Positions 7,591-14,414 of a DNA stretch of 24,131 nucleotides are shown here, in pieces. Positions within the stretch are counted from its first letter, which is position 1; every line of letters starts with the position of its first letter. The notes below the pieces were generated by a model. It was not told the origin of the DNA. It saw only the letters and a program-made list of their open reading frames with translations, and ran no database searches. A program made the position numbers and the translations under genes. Source of the DNA: Anaerolineaceae bacterium (GTDB lineage: Bacteria; Chloroflexota; Anaerolineae; Anaerolineales; Villigracilaceae); the NCBI GenBank assembly GCA_009885445.1, contig VFKQ01000141.1, positions 1 through 24,131 of the forward strand, written 5' to 3'.

Positions 7591-9255
7591 ATGAAAACCA
7601 GAAACACACGCCTATTCATCCCCGCTCTTTTTTTGATTGTGGCCCAATTGGCTTGCAACCTTACCGCCGCACCCACCCAGGACCCGGCCGCCACGCTGAA
7701 CGCGCTCTACACCCAGTCCGCGCAGACGTTGGAGTCCATGGCCACCGGCGCCGCGCAGACGGCCGTCAGCAACTCGCTGGCCTCGCCAACCCCATTCGCC
7801 ACCAGCACGCCCCTGGCTGGATTCAGCACTCCCACGCCCCTCGGCCCGATTAAGACCATCACGCCCACCACGCGCTCTAACTGGCTCGGCTTCGTCAGTG
7901 ATGTCACCTACCCCGACGGCACGGGCATTGGGCGCAATACACCCTTCACCAAAACATGGCGCATCAAAAACCTCGGCACCTCCACGTGGACAACTGCCTA
8001 TGACCTCGTTTTTGTCAGCGGCGATGCCATGAGCGCTCCCGCAGAAATTCCGCTCACAGCCAGCGTGGCCCCCGGCCAGACCATTGACATTTCGGCCAAC
8101 CTGACCTCGCCCAACAAAGACGGCGAATCTATTGGCTACTTCAAAATGCGCGACGCTTCTGGCCTGCTCTTCGGCGCCGGTAGCGACGCCACCACCGCCA
8201 TCTGGGTCGACATCAAAGTGACTGGCGTCTCGTTTGGCGCTTACGATTTCGTTGCCAGTGTTTGTGATGCTCAATGGAGCAACAACAACCAAAACCTGCC
8301 CTGCCCGGGCACGGAAGGGGACAGCGCTGGCTACGTGATTAATGTGGGCGTTCCCAAACTCGAAGACGGCGCACAGGCCGCGCAATCTGCCATCATCACT
8401 TATCCAAAAGATTCCAACAATGGTTTCATTCACGGGGTTTACCCGTCGCTGACCATTCAAGATGGCGACCGCTTTCGCTCCATCATTCAATGTCGTTTCA
8501 ACTCTGCAGGCTGTAACGTCATCTTCAGCCTTGACTATCAAATTGGCAACGGCCCTGTGAAAAATCTCGGCCAGTGGAACGAAGCCCACGAAGGCCTATA
8601 CTACACCGTGGATATTGACCTCAGTTCTCTCAAAGGACAGAATGTCAAATTCATCTTCAATGTGAGCGCCAATGGTTCTGCGAACAAAGATTTTGCCAAC
8701 TGGGTCGGCCCGCGCATCTTGCGCAATGGCAACCCGCCTCCCGCTCCGAAGACCATCGTCCTGCCTTTCCTCGCCCTTGAAAGCGGATCCGTCACCAGCG
8801 CGGGCGCAGTAGACGCTGTCAACATCAGCGTCGGCGATAATGTCGCCAATCAAGGCGTAGAAGCCTTCCTCAGCTTCGACTTTAGCGGCATCCCCGCCAA
8901 CGCCATCATCCAATCGGCCAGCATCAAACTCATCGGCGGCGGACAGGTACGCGGCACACCCTTTGCCGGCTTGGGATGCTTGAAGGCCTATCTGCACTAT
9001 TACGGCACACTCGATGCCGGCGATTTCGTTGCGCCCGGAGCCCCCAACGCATTTGCCAGCTGGTGCGATTCCGCCGAAGTTAGCGCAGACTATACCAACG
9101 CATCTTTCGTTAATATGCTTCAGTCGATTGTCGGCAATGGCCGCCTCCGCTTCCGCTTGCAATTCAAAGACCTGCTCACCGACGGCAACTCTACTATTGA
9201 CGACCTTTTGCTCTCTGCGCCGATTGTCATCAGCGTTACGTACACCACGCCCTAA
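7591..9255 (+). CDS. Lipoprotein C: NBR1-like domain, middle beta domain and C-terminal beta domain
   Basis: This is the largest lipoprotein of the set, 554 residues from ATG 7591. That start is chosen because GGAG at 7580-7583 precedes it and the protein then opens with a signal peptide and lipobox AQLAC (Cys22). A longer reading frame from 7390 would bury the signal peptide. The Thr/Pro/Ala linker runs to about 95. The NBR1-like domain (about 98-210) has Trp123, Trp133 and Trp205, with Phe184 at the third position. Both cysteines found in the other three copies are absent. Residues about 214-390 form an unrecognised beta-rich domain with several cysteines, and about 395-554 match the C-terminal domain of lipoprotein A. 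It is probably exported and membrane-anchored; function unknown. Confidence 0.82.
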   Translation: MKTRNTRLFIPALFLIVAQLACNLTAAPTQDPAATLNALYTQSAQTLESMATGAAQTAVSNSLASPTPFATSTPLAGFSTPTPLGPIKTITPTTRSNWLGFVSDVTYPDGTGIGRNTPFTKTWRIKNLGTSTWTTAYDLVFVSGDAMSAPAEIPLTASVAPGQTIDISANLTSPNKDGESIGYFKMRDASGLLFGAGSDATTAIWVDIKVTGVSFGAYDFVASVCDAQWSNNNQNLPCPGTEGDSAGYVINVGVPKLEDGAQAAQSAIITYPKDSNNGFIHGVYPSLTIQDGDRFRSIIQCRFNSAGCNVIFSLDYQIGNGPVKNLGQWNEAHEGLYYTVDIDLSSLKGQNVKFIFNVSANGSANKDFANWVGPRILRNGNPPPAPKTIVLPFLALESGSVTSAGAVDAVNISVGDNVANQGVEAFLSFDFSGIPANAIIQSASIKLIGGGQVRGTPFAGLGCLKAYLHYYGTLDAGDFVAPGAPNAFASWCDSAEVSADYTNASFVNMLQSIVGNGRLRFRLQFKDLLTDGNSTIDDLLLSAPIVISVTYTTP

Positions 9256-9287
9256 CGGCAAAGATTAATCATGCCTAAGTTTTAAAA

Positions 9288-9327
9288 AACGCAGATGGCC
9301 TGTCGAAACCGACAGGCCATTTGCGTT
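9288..9327. terminator. Long 18-bp hairpin between lipoproteins C and D
   Basis: The stem 9288-9305 with 9310-9327 (one G-U pair, AAAC loop) is very stable. On the + strand only two T follow it; on the - strand it runs into a T tract. It therefore looks like a terminator facing the - strand, although no - strand gene lies here. It may still end transcription of lipoprotein C or protect the mRNA 3' end. TATAAT at 9327-9332 directly abuts it and could be the -10 box for lipoprotein D, with no clear -35. Confidence 0.6.
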
Positions 9328-9408
9328 ATAATCCCAATTGCAAACGCAGAGATTCGTTTGAAGTTTCGCAAGACCGTGCGCACCCAAATTCCAATTATTG
9401 GAGACACT

Positions 9409-10023
9409 ATGAAAACAAAAAAAATCGCCCTATCCATTTTATTAACCCTGCTGATTTCTGCATGTGTTCCCACACAAACCCCGGCGCCACCCGAACCCAC
9501 CATTGACGTGGCCGCGCTCAACACCGCCGCCGCGCAAACAGTCGTTGCAAATATCAGCGCCACCGCGTTGGCCCAGCCCACCATTGAATCTACCGCCACG
9601 CTCGCCCCCAGCCCCACCGTAGCCGCCACACTTACCTCGGCCATCAGTTTGGTCATCACCGCAGGCGTCGGCACACAAGGATTATTATGCGACGACGCTG
9701 GCTACGGCGTGCCCCTCGATGTAAATTTCACTGACGGCTCCGAAGTGACCGCCGGTCAGGTATTCATCAAAACCTGGAAAATCAGAAACATCGGCGCGTG
9801 CTCATGGGGCGCTGGCTATCAGGTGATTTATGGCTATGGTGAAAAAATGGACGGTCAGGCCGTCGCATTAACCAGCACCATCATCCCCGGCCAGGAAGGG
9901 GAGATCTCTGTCCAATTCAAAGCCCCAGCCAAAGCGGGCGAATACAAAAGCTGGTGGCGCATGGCCAACCCCAAAGGGAGCGCCTTCGGCCTCTTCTTCT
10001 CCGTCTGGATCGTCATCCGTTAG
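9409..10023 (+). CDS. Lipoprotein D: minimal NBR1-like Ig domain lipoprotein
   Basis: This is the shortest member, 204 residues from ATG 9409, preceded by TTGGAG ending at 9403. It has a signal peptide with lipobox LISAC (Cys19), a linker with the NTAAAQTV motif also seen in A, and then essentially only the NBR1-like domain (about 94-204), with Trp123, Trp133, Trp182/183 and Trp200 and the cysteine pair Cys94/Cys131. It therefore shows the core unit of the family: anchor, flexible stalk and one Ig-like domain. Its TAG stop shares one base with the GTG start of queG, an unexpected partner for a surface lipoprotein. Confidence 0.8.
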   Translation: MKTKKIALSILLTLLISACVPTQTPAPPEPTIDVAALNTAAAQTVVANISATALAQPTIESTATLAPSPTVAATLTSAISLVITAGVGTQGLLCDDAGYGVPLDVNFTDGSEVTAGQVFIKTWKIRNIGACSWGAGYQVIYGYGEKMDGQAVALTSTIIPGQEGEISVQFKAPAKAGEYKSWWRMANPKGSAFGLFFSVWIVIR

Positions 10024-11072
10024 TGACCGACCTCAAACAAAACATTCTCAACGAAGCACACCGGCTGGGGTTCGCCCTGGCCGGTGTAACGACTCCCGAC
10101 CCCCCGCAACACCTCTCGACTTTTCAACATTGGCTCGCCCAAAACCATCACGGCCAAATGGCCTACCTCGCCAGCGAGCGCTCCCGCCTGCGCCGCGCCG
10201 ACCCCAAACAAATCCTCCCTGAATGTAAATCCATTCTCGTTCTTGCTACACCGTACGACTCCCCTCTCCGGTACTCGGGAGAGGGGCCGGGGGTGAGGGG
10301 CCAGATTGCCTCCTACGCCCTCGGCCACGACTACCACGACATCCTCCCCTCGCGCCTCAAAGCCCTCGTCGCCTTCATCGAAAAACAAGTCGGCGGCCCC
10401 GTCGCCAACCGCTACTACACCGACACAGGCCCGCTCCTCGAACGTGACCTCGCCCAACGCGCCGGCCTCGGCTGGATCGGCAAAAACACAATGCTGATTC
10501 ATCCCCGCGTCGGCTCCTATTTCCTCCTCGCCGAAATTCTGCTCGACCTCGTCCTCGAACCCGACACGCCCCTCACCACCGACCACTGCGGCACCTGCAC
10601 ACGTTGCATTCAAGCCTGCCCCACAAATTGCATCCTCCCAAACCGCACCCTCGACGCCCGTCGTTGCATCTCCTACCTCACCATCGAACTCAAAGACGAC
10701 ATCCCCCTCGACCTGCGCCCGCTCATGCAAGATTGGATATTCGGATGCGACGCCTGCCAGCAAGCCTGCCCCTGGAATCGATTCGCCGCCCTCGAAGGTG
10801 ACGCCTCTTTCCGCCCTCCAAGCGGGTCGGCCACCCCAAACTTGATTCCCCTCCTGGCGCTCACTCCCGAATCGTTCAACCAACAATTTAAGCACAGCCC
10901 CCTCAAACGGACCAAGCGCCGCGGCCTGATTCGCAACATCTCCGTGGCCCTCGGCAACAGCGCCGACGAATCTGCCCTGCCCGCCCTCGACGAAACCCTC
11001 AACGACCCCGACCCCCTCATCCGCCAACACGCCTACTGGGCCAGAGAGCAAATCGTAAAACGTAAAACATAA
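10023..11072 (+). CDS. queG: Epoxyqueuosine reductase QueG
   Basis: This is the cytoplasmic iron-sulfur and cobalamin enzyme that reduces epoxyqueuosine to queuosine in tRNA. The GTG start at 10023 overlaps the previous stop by one base and gives 349 residues; a longer reading frame would run into lipoprotein D. Visible features are the active-site segment YYTDTGPLLERDLA (Asp134), the GLGWIGKNTMLIHP stretch, two ferredoxin-like clusters (Cys189, 192, 195, 199 and Cys242, 245, 249) and a C-terminal HEAT-like repeat region (about 305-345). Residues 80-93 are an extra Gly/Arg-rich loop encoded by a palindromic repeat. The 3' end also runs into a 7-base repeat array that encodes the last residues. 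No queuosine-synthesis neighbours are visible. Confidence 0.95.
   Translation: MTDLKQNILNEAHRLGFALAGVTTPDPPQHLSTFQHWLAQNHHGQMAYLASERSRLRRADPKQILPECKSILVLATPYDSPLRYSGEGPGVRGQIASYALGHDYHDILPSRLKALVAFIEKQVGGPVANRYYTDTGPLLERDLAQRAGLGWIGKNTMLIHPRVGSYFLLAEILLDLVLEPDTPLTTDHCGTCTRCIQACPTNCILPNRTLDARRCISYLTIELKDDIPLDLRPLMQDWIFGCDACQQACPWNRFAALEGDASFRPPSGSATPNLIPLLALTPESFNQQFKHSPLKRTKRRGLIRNISVALGNSADESALPALDETLNDPDPLIRQHAYWAREQIVKRKT
10260..10301 (+). repeat. In-frame palindromic repeat inside queG
   Basis: A 9-bp perfect stem (10261-10269 with 10278-10286) is followed by a G-rich tail (GGGGCCGGGGGTGAGGGG at 10283-10300). It adds about 14 codons between the conserved segments ILVLATPYD and GQIASYALGHDYH without breaking the frame. 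The tail closely matches a tract inside the GT-C gene at 21564-21629. Confidence 0.75.
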
Positions 11073-11158
11073 TACGCACCTCCTAACCCGCACCTCCTAT
11101 CTCGCAACACGCATCCGACCTTCGACTTTCATCTTTCACCTTTCATCTTTCATCTTTT
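11054..11158. repeat. Array of 15 degenerate 7-base units between queG and the RdgB-type gene
   Basis: The sequence divides exactly into fifteen heptamers, each resembling its neighbours: CGTAAAA twice, then CGCACCT twice with CCTAACC and CCTATCT between and after, then GACCTTC, GACTTTC, ATCTTTC, ACCTTTC, ATCTTTC, ATCTTTT. It encodes the last residues of QueG and reaches to three bases before the next ATG, displacing any ribosome binding site. It resembles the heptanucleotide STRR repeats described in cyanobacteria. Confidence 0.75.
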
Positions 11159-11161
11159 CCC

Positions 11162-11764
11162 ATGCCGCTCCTCCTCGCCACCACCAACCCAGGAAAAATC
11201 ATCGAACTGCGCGCCCTGCTCGCAGACTTGCCCGTTGAGATTCTGACTCCCAAAGACATCAACCTGCATCTCGACGTCCTCGAAGACGGACTCACCTACG
11301 CCGAGAACGCCGCTAAAAAAGCGACAGCCTTCGCCCGCGCCAGCGGACTGCTCTGCCTCGCCGACGACTCCGGCCTCGAAGTGGACGTGCTGGGCGGCGC
11401 GCCCGGTTTGTACTCTGCGCGTTATTCTCCCAAACCCGGCGCAACTGACAAAGACCGCCGCGCATATCTTTTGCAAAACATCCTCGCCGCCGCCGCGCCG
11501 CGTCCGTGGAGAGCCAGGTTTGTCGCAACGGTGGCCGTTTCGGGCGCGGATGGGAGCGTGGAATGGGCTGAGGGGCAGTGTGTCGGCGAGATTATCCCCG
11601 AGGAGCGCGGCACGAGCGGGTTTGGGTACGATCCGATTTTCTTGTTCCCCGAGCTGGGTTTAACCATGTCTGAAATTTCAGACGAGCAGAAGAATCAAAT
11701 CAGCCATCGCGCGTTGGCAGTGCAGGCGGCCATGCCGATTTTATTGCGCCTTCTATTTTCATAA
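11162..11764 (+). CDS. rdgB: RdgB/HAM1-type XTP/dITP diphosphatase
   Basis: This is a 200-residue house-cleaning enzyme that hydrolyses non-canonical purine nucleoside triphosphates (XTP, dITP, ITP) to monophosphate and diphosphate, keeping them out of DNA and RNA. Motifs are in family order: TTNPGK (7-12), ADDSGLEVD with catalytic Asp69, GGAPGLYSARY (78-88), the nucleotide-binding GFGYDPIF (153-160) and SHRA (181-184). The length is normal. ATG at 11162 is the only sensible start, yet no Shine-Dalgarno is visible because a pyrimidine-rich heptamer array abuts it. It is probably co-transcribed with queG. A two-way terminator follows. Confidence 0.95.
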   Translation: MPLLLATTNPGKIIELRALLADLPVEILTPKDINLHLDVLEDGLTYAENAAKKATAFARASGLLCLADDSGLEVDVLGGAPGLYSARYSPKPGATDKDRRAYLLQNILAAAAPRPWRARFVATVAVSGADGSVEWAEGQCVGEIIPEERGTSGFGYDPIFLFPELGLTMSEISDEQKNQISHRALAVQAAMPILLRLLFS

Positions 11765-11792
11765 CAGAAACCCGTTTTCTACGCGCCAAGAA

Positions 11793-11825
11793 AAAAACCA
11801 GGTTGCTTTAAGCAACCTGGTTTTT
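11793..11825. terminator. Bidirectional terminator between convergent genes
   Basis: A near-perfect palindrome of 16 bp per arm (11793-11808 with 11810-11825) has A-runs on the left and T-runs on the right, so it can end transcription from both sides. The TAA stop of the - strand hydrolase (11808-11810) sits at its centre, and the right arm encodes the last residues of that protein. Confidence 0.92.
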
Positions 11826-12569
11826 GACTCGTAATGTATTTGCAAATTCTTCGAGCGTTTGCGTGAACGCTTCGGCTTGCTCAAGCATGAGCATGTGACC
11901 TGCGCGTTCAAAAGGGACGAGTTGCGCGCCGGTGATATTTTCGCGCAAGTATTCAGAAAATTTCAACGGCGTGAGCAGGTCGTGCGTGCCGCACAAAATT
12001 AAAGTGGGCGTATTGATTTCGCCAAGCCGTGCAGTGACGTCGAAAGCGTCGCAGGCCAGATAGTCTGCGTACAAAATCTGCGGGTCAATATCGCGCATGC
12101 GTTGCAGAGATAATTCTTTCATGCGCGGGTTCACCTCTGGGCCAAACTCAAGTTCGTTGAGGCGTTGAAATGTGGCGGTAATTGTTTCTTCGCGTGCGAT
12201 TCCGTTTAGCAGTTCAGGCTCCACGCGCAGTTTTGCCCCAGTGGCCACGAGACACAGGCCGAGCGCCCGCTCGGGAAAATCAAGCGCGATTTGCAGGGCC
12301 ACTGCGCCGCCCATCGAATGCCCAGCGATTAGCGCGGCGGATAATTCAAGGTCGTCGAGAAAATCTACGATGGCGCGCGCATAATCTGTGATGCTGTTTG
12401 CGCCGGCGCTGTTGGAGCGTCCGTGCCCGGGCAGGTCGGGCGCGTAGACTCGTTGTCCGCTCAGGTAACGCGCTTGTGGCGGCCAGTGTAAGTGCATTCC
12501 GCCCGCGCCATGAATCAACACGATGGGCGGGCGGGTAAAGTTTTCGGTTCCGTGCGAGAAGGAATACAT
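11808..12569 (-). CDS. Alpha/beta-fold hydrolase
   Basis: This 253-residue predicted cytoplasmic serine hydrolase has no signal peptide. The fold is clear: oxyanion motif LIHGAGG (18-24), PDLPGHGRS, nucleophile elbow AGHSMGG with Ser85, acid Asp197 in CGTHDLLTP and catalytic His225 in ERAGHMLML. A helical cap lies at about 115-180. It resembles general esterase, lactonase or menH-like hydrolases; the substrate cannot be read from the sequence. ATG at 12569 has no clear ribosome binding site. A REP-like hairpin separates it from the histidine kinase gene upstream, with which it may be co-transcribed. Its stop lies in the shared terminator. Confidence 0.88.
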   Translation of the reverse strand: MYSFSHGTENFTRPPIVLIHGAGGMHLHWPPQARYLSGQRVYAPDLPGHGRSNSAGANSITDYARAIVDFLDDLELSAALIAGHSMGGAVALQIALDFPERALGLCLVATGAKLRVEPELLNGIAREETITATFQRLNELEFGPEVNPRMKELSLQRMRDIDPQILYADYLACDAFDVTARLGEINTPTLILCGTHDLLTPLKFSEYLRENITGAQLVPFERAGHMLMLEQAEAFTQTLEEFANTLRVKNQVA

Positions 12570-12581
12570 TTGTAGTTGTAG

Positions 12582-12602
12582 GGGCGGAGCATTGCTCTGC
12601 CC
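12582..12602. repeat. REP-like hairpin between the kinase and hydrolase genes
   Basis: GGGCGGAGC (12582-12590) pairs with GCTCTGCCC (12594-12602) around a 3-base loop, with one imperfect pair. The sequence around it (GTAGGGGCGG...) resembles the element at 22271-22291. It fills the 35-base gap between the two genes. Confidence 0.5.
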
Positions 12603-12604
12603 AA

Positions 12605-14350
12605 TTATTTCTTGTGGTGCAATCGATCCGCCGCATCTTCGGTGAGCGGAATGTAGACTTGTACGCGTGTGCCTTTGCCGGGGGCCGAGTCTATGTTCAG
12701 CCGTCCGTTGACCAGTTCGGCGCGCTCGCGCAAATTGACCATACCCAGACTGCCGCGCTTGTCGTAAGTCTGGTTCACTTCCTGCACGTCGAAGCCCAGT
12801 CCGTCGTCGGCGATCTCAAGCAGGGCAATGCCTTGTTCGGCTTGATTCAGGCGCACGGTGATGCTGGCGGCGTTGGCGTGCTTGCGCGCGTTGTTGACCG
12901 CCTCTTCCACAATATAAAAAATTACGCCTTGCTTGCCCATTTCGAGCTGGTCGCTTAATTTTTGATCTACATTGACGACCACACTCTGGCTGAAGGTCTC
13001 TTTCATTTTTTCGGCCATGGCTTGCAGGGCGGCAGAGAGTCCCTGCGATTCAAGAATCAGCGGGCGCAGGGTGAAGAGCATGTGACGGATTTCTTTAGAG
13101 GTGCGGTGGGCCAGCTCCTCGATTTTCACCATTTCCTCCCCGGCGGAGGCGGTGTTGCGTTCCATCATGCGCCGCGCCAGATTCACGCGCATGGCGATGG
13201 CCGCCACTGATTGTGTCGGTCCGTCGTGCAGGTCGCGGGCCAGTTTCTTGCGCGCCTCTTCGTGTACTTCCACCATGCGATTCTTTTCTTCGATCAGGTC
13301 CTGGTACAAGCGCGCGTTTTGAATAGCCACCACAGCCTGCCGGCCAATGATGTCGAGCACGTTGCGGCGGTCGGCGTTGAAATATTTGGGGTCGGGGTGC
13401 GCAAATAGTGTGGCGCCATACACGTTGAATCCACTGCGTAGGGGGAAGATATAGGCCGAGGTGCAATTGCGCACGGCGATGATGCGCCCCAGCTCGGGGT
13501 CGTAGCCGATGTTGGTGGATGCGATTGGCTCGCCCTCATCAAACACTTTCTTGAGAACGCCCTCTTCGCCGACCATGCTGATTTTCATGTCGGCGTTCGT
13601 GAAGCGGCGCGCCGAGCCAATGCGTAATTTATCGCCTTTAAATAACAATACGGCGCTGACCAGTTTTTCCTCACCCGCCTCTTCGGGGTCGGGGTTGAGG
13701 GCGGCGTAACCCATATCCAGCGCGGAGTCGAGCACGCGCTTGTAGCTGAGAGTCGCTGTCAGTGTCGAAGTCAGCTCGTAGATGGCGCGCAGTCTTTCGC
13801 TTTGCACGCGAAAGCGTCGCCCCTCCATTTGTTCCTGTGTATTTCTAAGTTTGCGCAAATATTCGGCCAGGCGTTTTCCCACGATGCCCAGCAGTCCTCC
13901 GCCGATCAATGTGCCCGCGACAGAAATTCCAATGGCCGTATTAAAAACAAATGCCCCCGTTTCGCGCCAGGGAATGAGTAATTGCAGGGCGATAAATAAC
14001 AGGGCGATGCCCAGCGCGCCCCAGATTTCAAAATACACCGAGCCGCTGAGAATGGGCAAGACCACCGCCCAGGATGCAGGGCCGGGTAGGCCGCCTTGCA
14101 CTTGGAAAAAAATTCCGGTCAACACAAGGTCGGCGGCCAGCCCGGCCTGCCGATGAAATGTGATGCGCCGGCTGAGTGCGGCCAGTGTGGTCATGGCGAT
14201 GTTCCAGGCGAAGAGCAGGAGCAGCGGCCAAATGAGCGCGAGAGTTAATATTTCGCGCAAGGCAAGTGAAATCAGTAAACCCACCAACGCGATCCAACGC
14301 AATGAAACGACGAGCCAGTCTGAAATGTAGGGAGATTCGTACGTGCGCAT
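12605..14350 (-). CDS. NarL-type sensor histidine kinase with membrane and GAF regions
   Basis: This membrane-bound sensor kinase has 581 residues from ATG 14350, chosen because the protein then begins just before the first membrane segment; a longer frame adds 34 unlikely residues. About five transmembrane segments (15-160) are followed by a linker helix, a GAF-like domain (about 190-350), and a HisKA_3 dimerisation domain with LARDLHDGPTQ and phospho-acceptor His375. The HATPase_c domain has the N box VEEAVNNARKH (481-491), ADDGLGFD (514-521) and GLGMVNLRER-like residues (about 535-543). Such kinases normally pair with a LuxR/NarL-type response regulator, but none is visible nearby. The ligand is unknown. 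Only a weak, distant GGAG precedes the start. Confidence 0.9.
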   Translation of the reverse strand: MRTYESPYISDWLVVSLRWIALVGLLISLALREILTLALIWPLLLLFAWNIAMTTLAALSRRITFHRQAGLAADLVLTGIFFQVQGGLPGPASWAVVLPILSGSVYFEIWGALGIALLFIALQLLIPWRETGAFVFNTAIGISVAGTLIGGGLLGIVGKRLAEYLRKLRNTQEQMEGRRFRVQSERLRAIYELTSTLTATLSYKRVLDSALDMGYAALNPDPEEAGEEKLVSAVLLFKGDKLRIGSARRFTNADMKISMVGEEGVLKKVFDEGEPIASTNIGYDPELGRIIAVRNCTSAYIFPLRSGFNVYGATLFAHPDPKYFNADRRNVLDIIGRQAVVAIQNARLYQDLIEEKNRMVEVHEEARKKLARDLHDGPTQSVAAIAMRVNLARRMMERNTASAGEEMVKIEELAHRTSKEIRHMLFTLRPLILESQGLSAALQAMAEKMKETFSQSVVVNVDQKLSDQLEMGKQGVIFYIVEEAVNNARKHANAASITVRLNQAEQGIALLEIADDGLGFDVQEVNQTYDKRGSLGMVNLRERAELVNGRLNIDSAPGKGTRVQVYIPLTEDAADRLHHKK

Positions 14351-14414
14351 AAGAGAGATGATACTCCAATTCCCCGCTGTGATATTTGTGCAGGCCTTAC
14401 AAGAGGATTGCGAT

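Noticed and set aside
7612..8589. 325-codon antisense frame opposite lipoprotein C
   Set aside because: No family motifs or ribosome binding site, and residue bias typical of a shadow frame.
9954..10022. queG start inside lipoprotein D
   Set aside because: The extra residues come from the lipoprotein D sequence read out of frame; GTG 10023 gives the normal QueG N-terminus.
9940..10060. preQ1-type riboswitch upstream of queG
   Set aside because: The region is the coding end of lipoprotein D and shows no pseudoknot-like leader; there is no gap for one.
10020..11093. Long antisense reading frame opposite queG
   Set aside because: Its translation is Gly/Glu/Val-rich with no recognisable motif and it mirrors a well-supported gene on the + strand; it is a composition shadow.
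11054..11158. Short direct repeats that might be a CRISPR array
   Set aside because: Units are 7 bases, degenerate and contiguous, with no spacers and no cas genes nearby.
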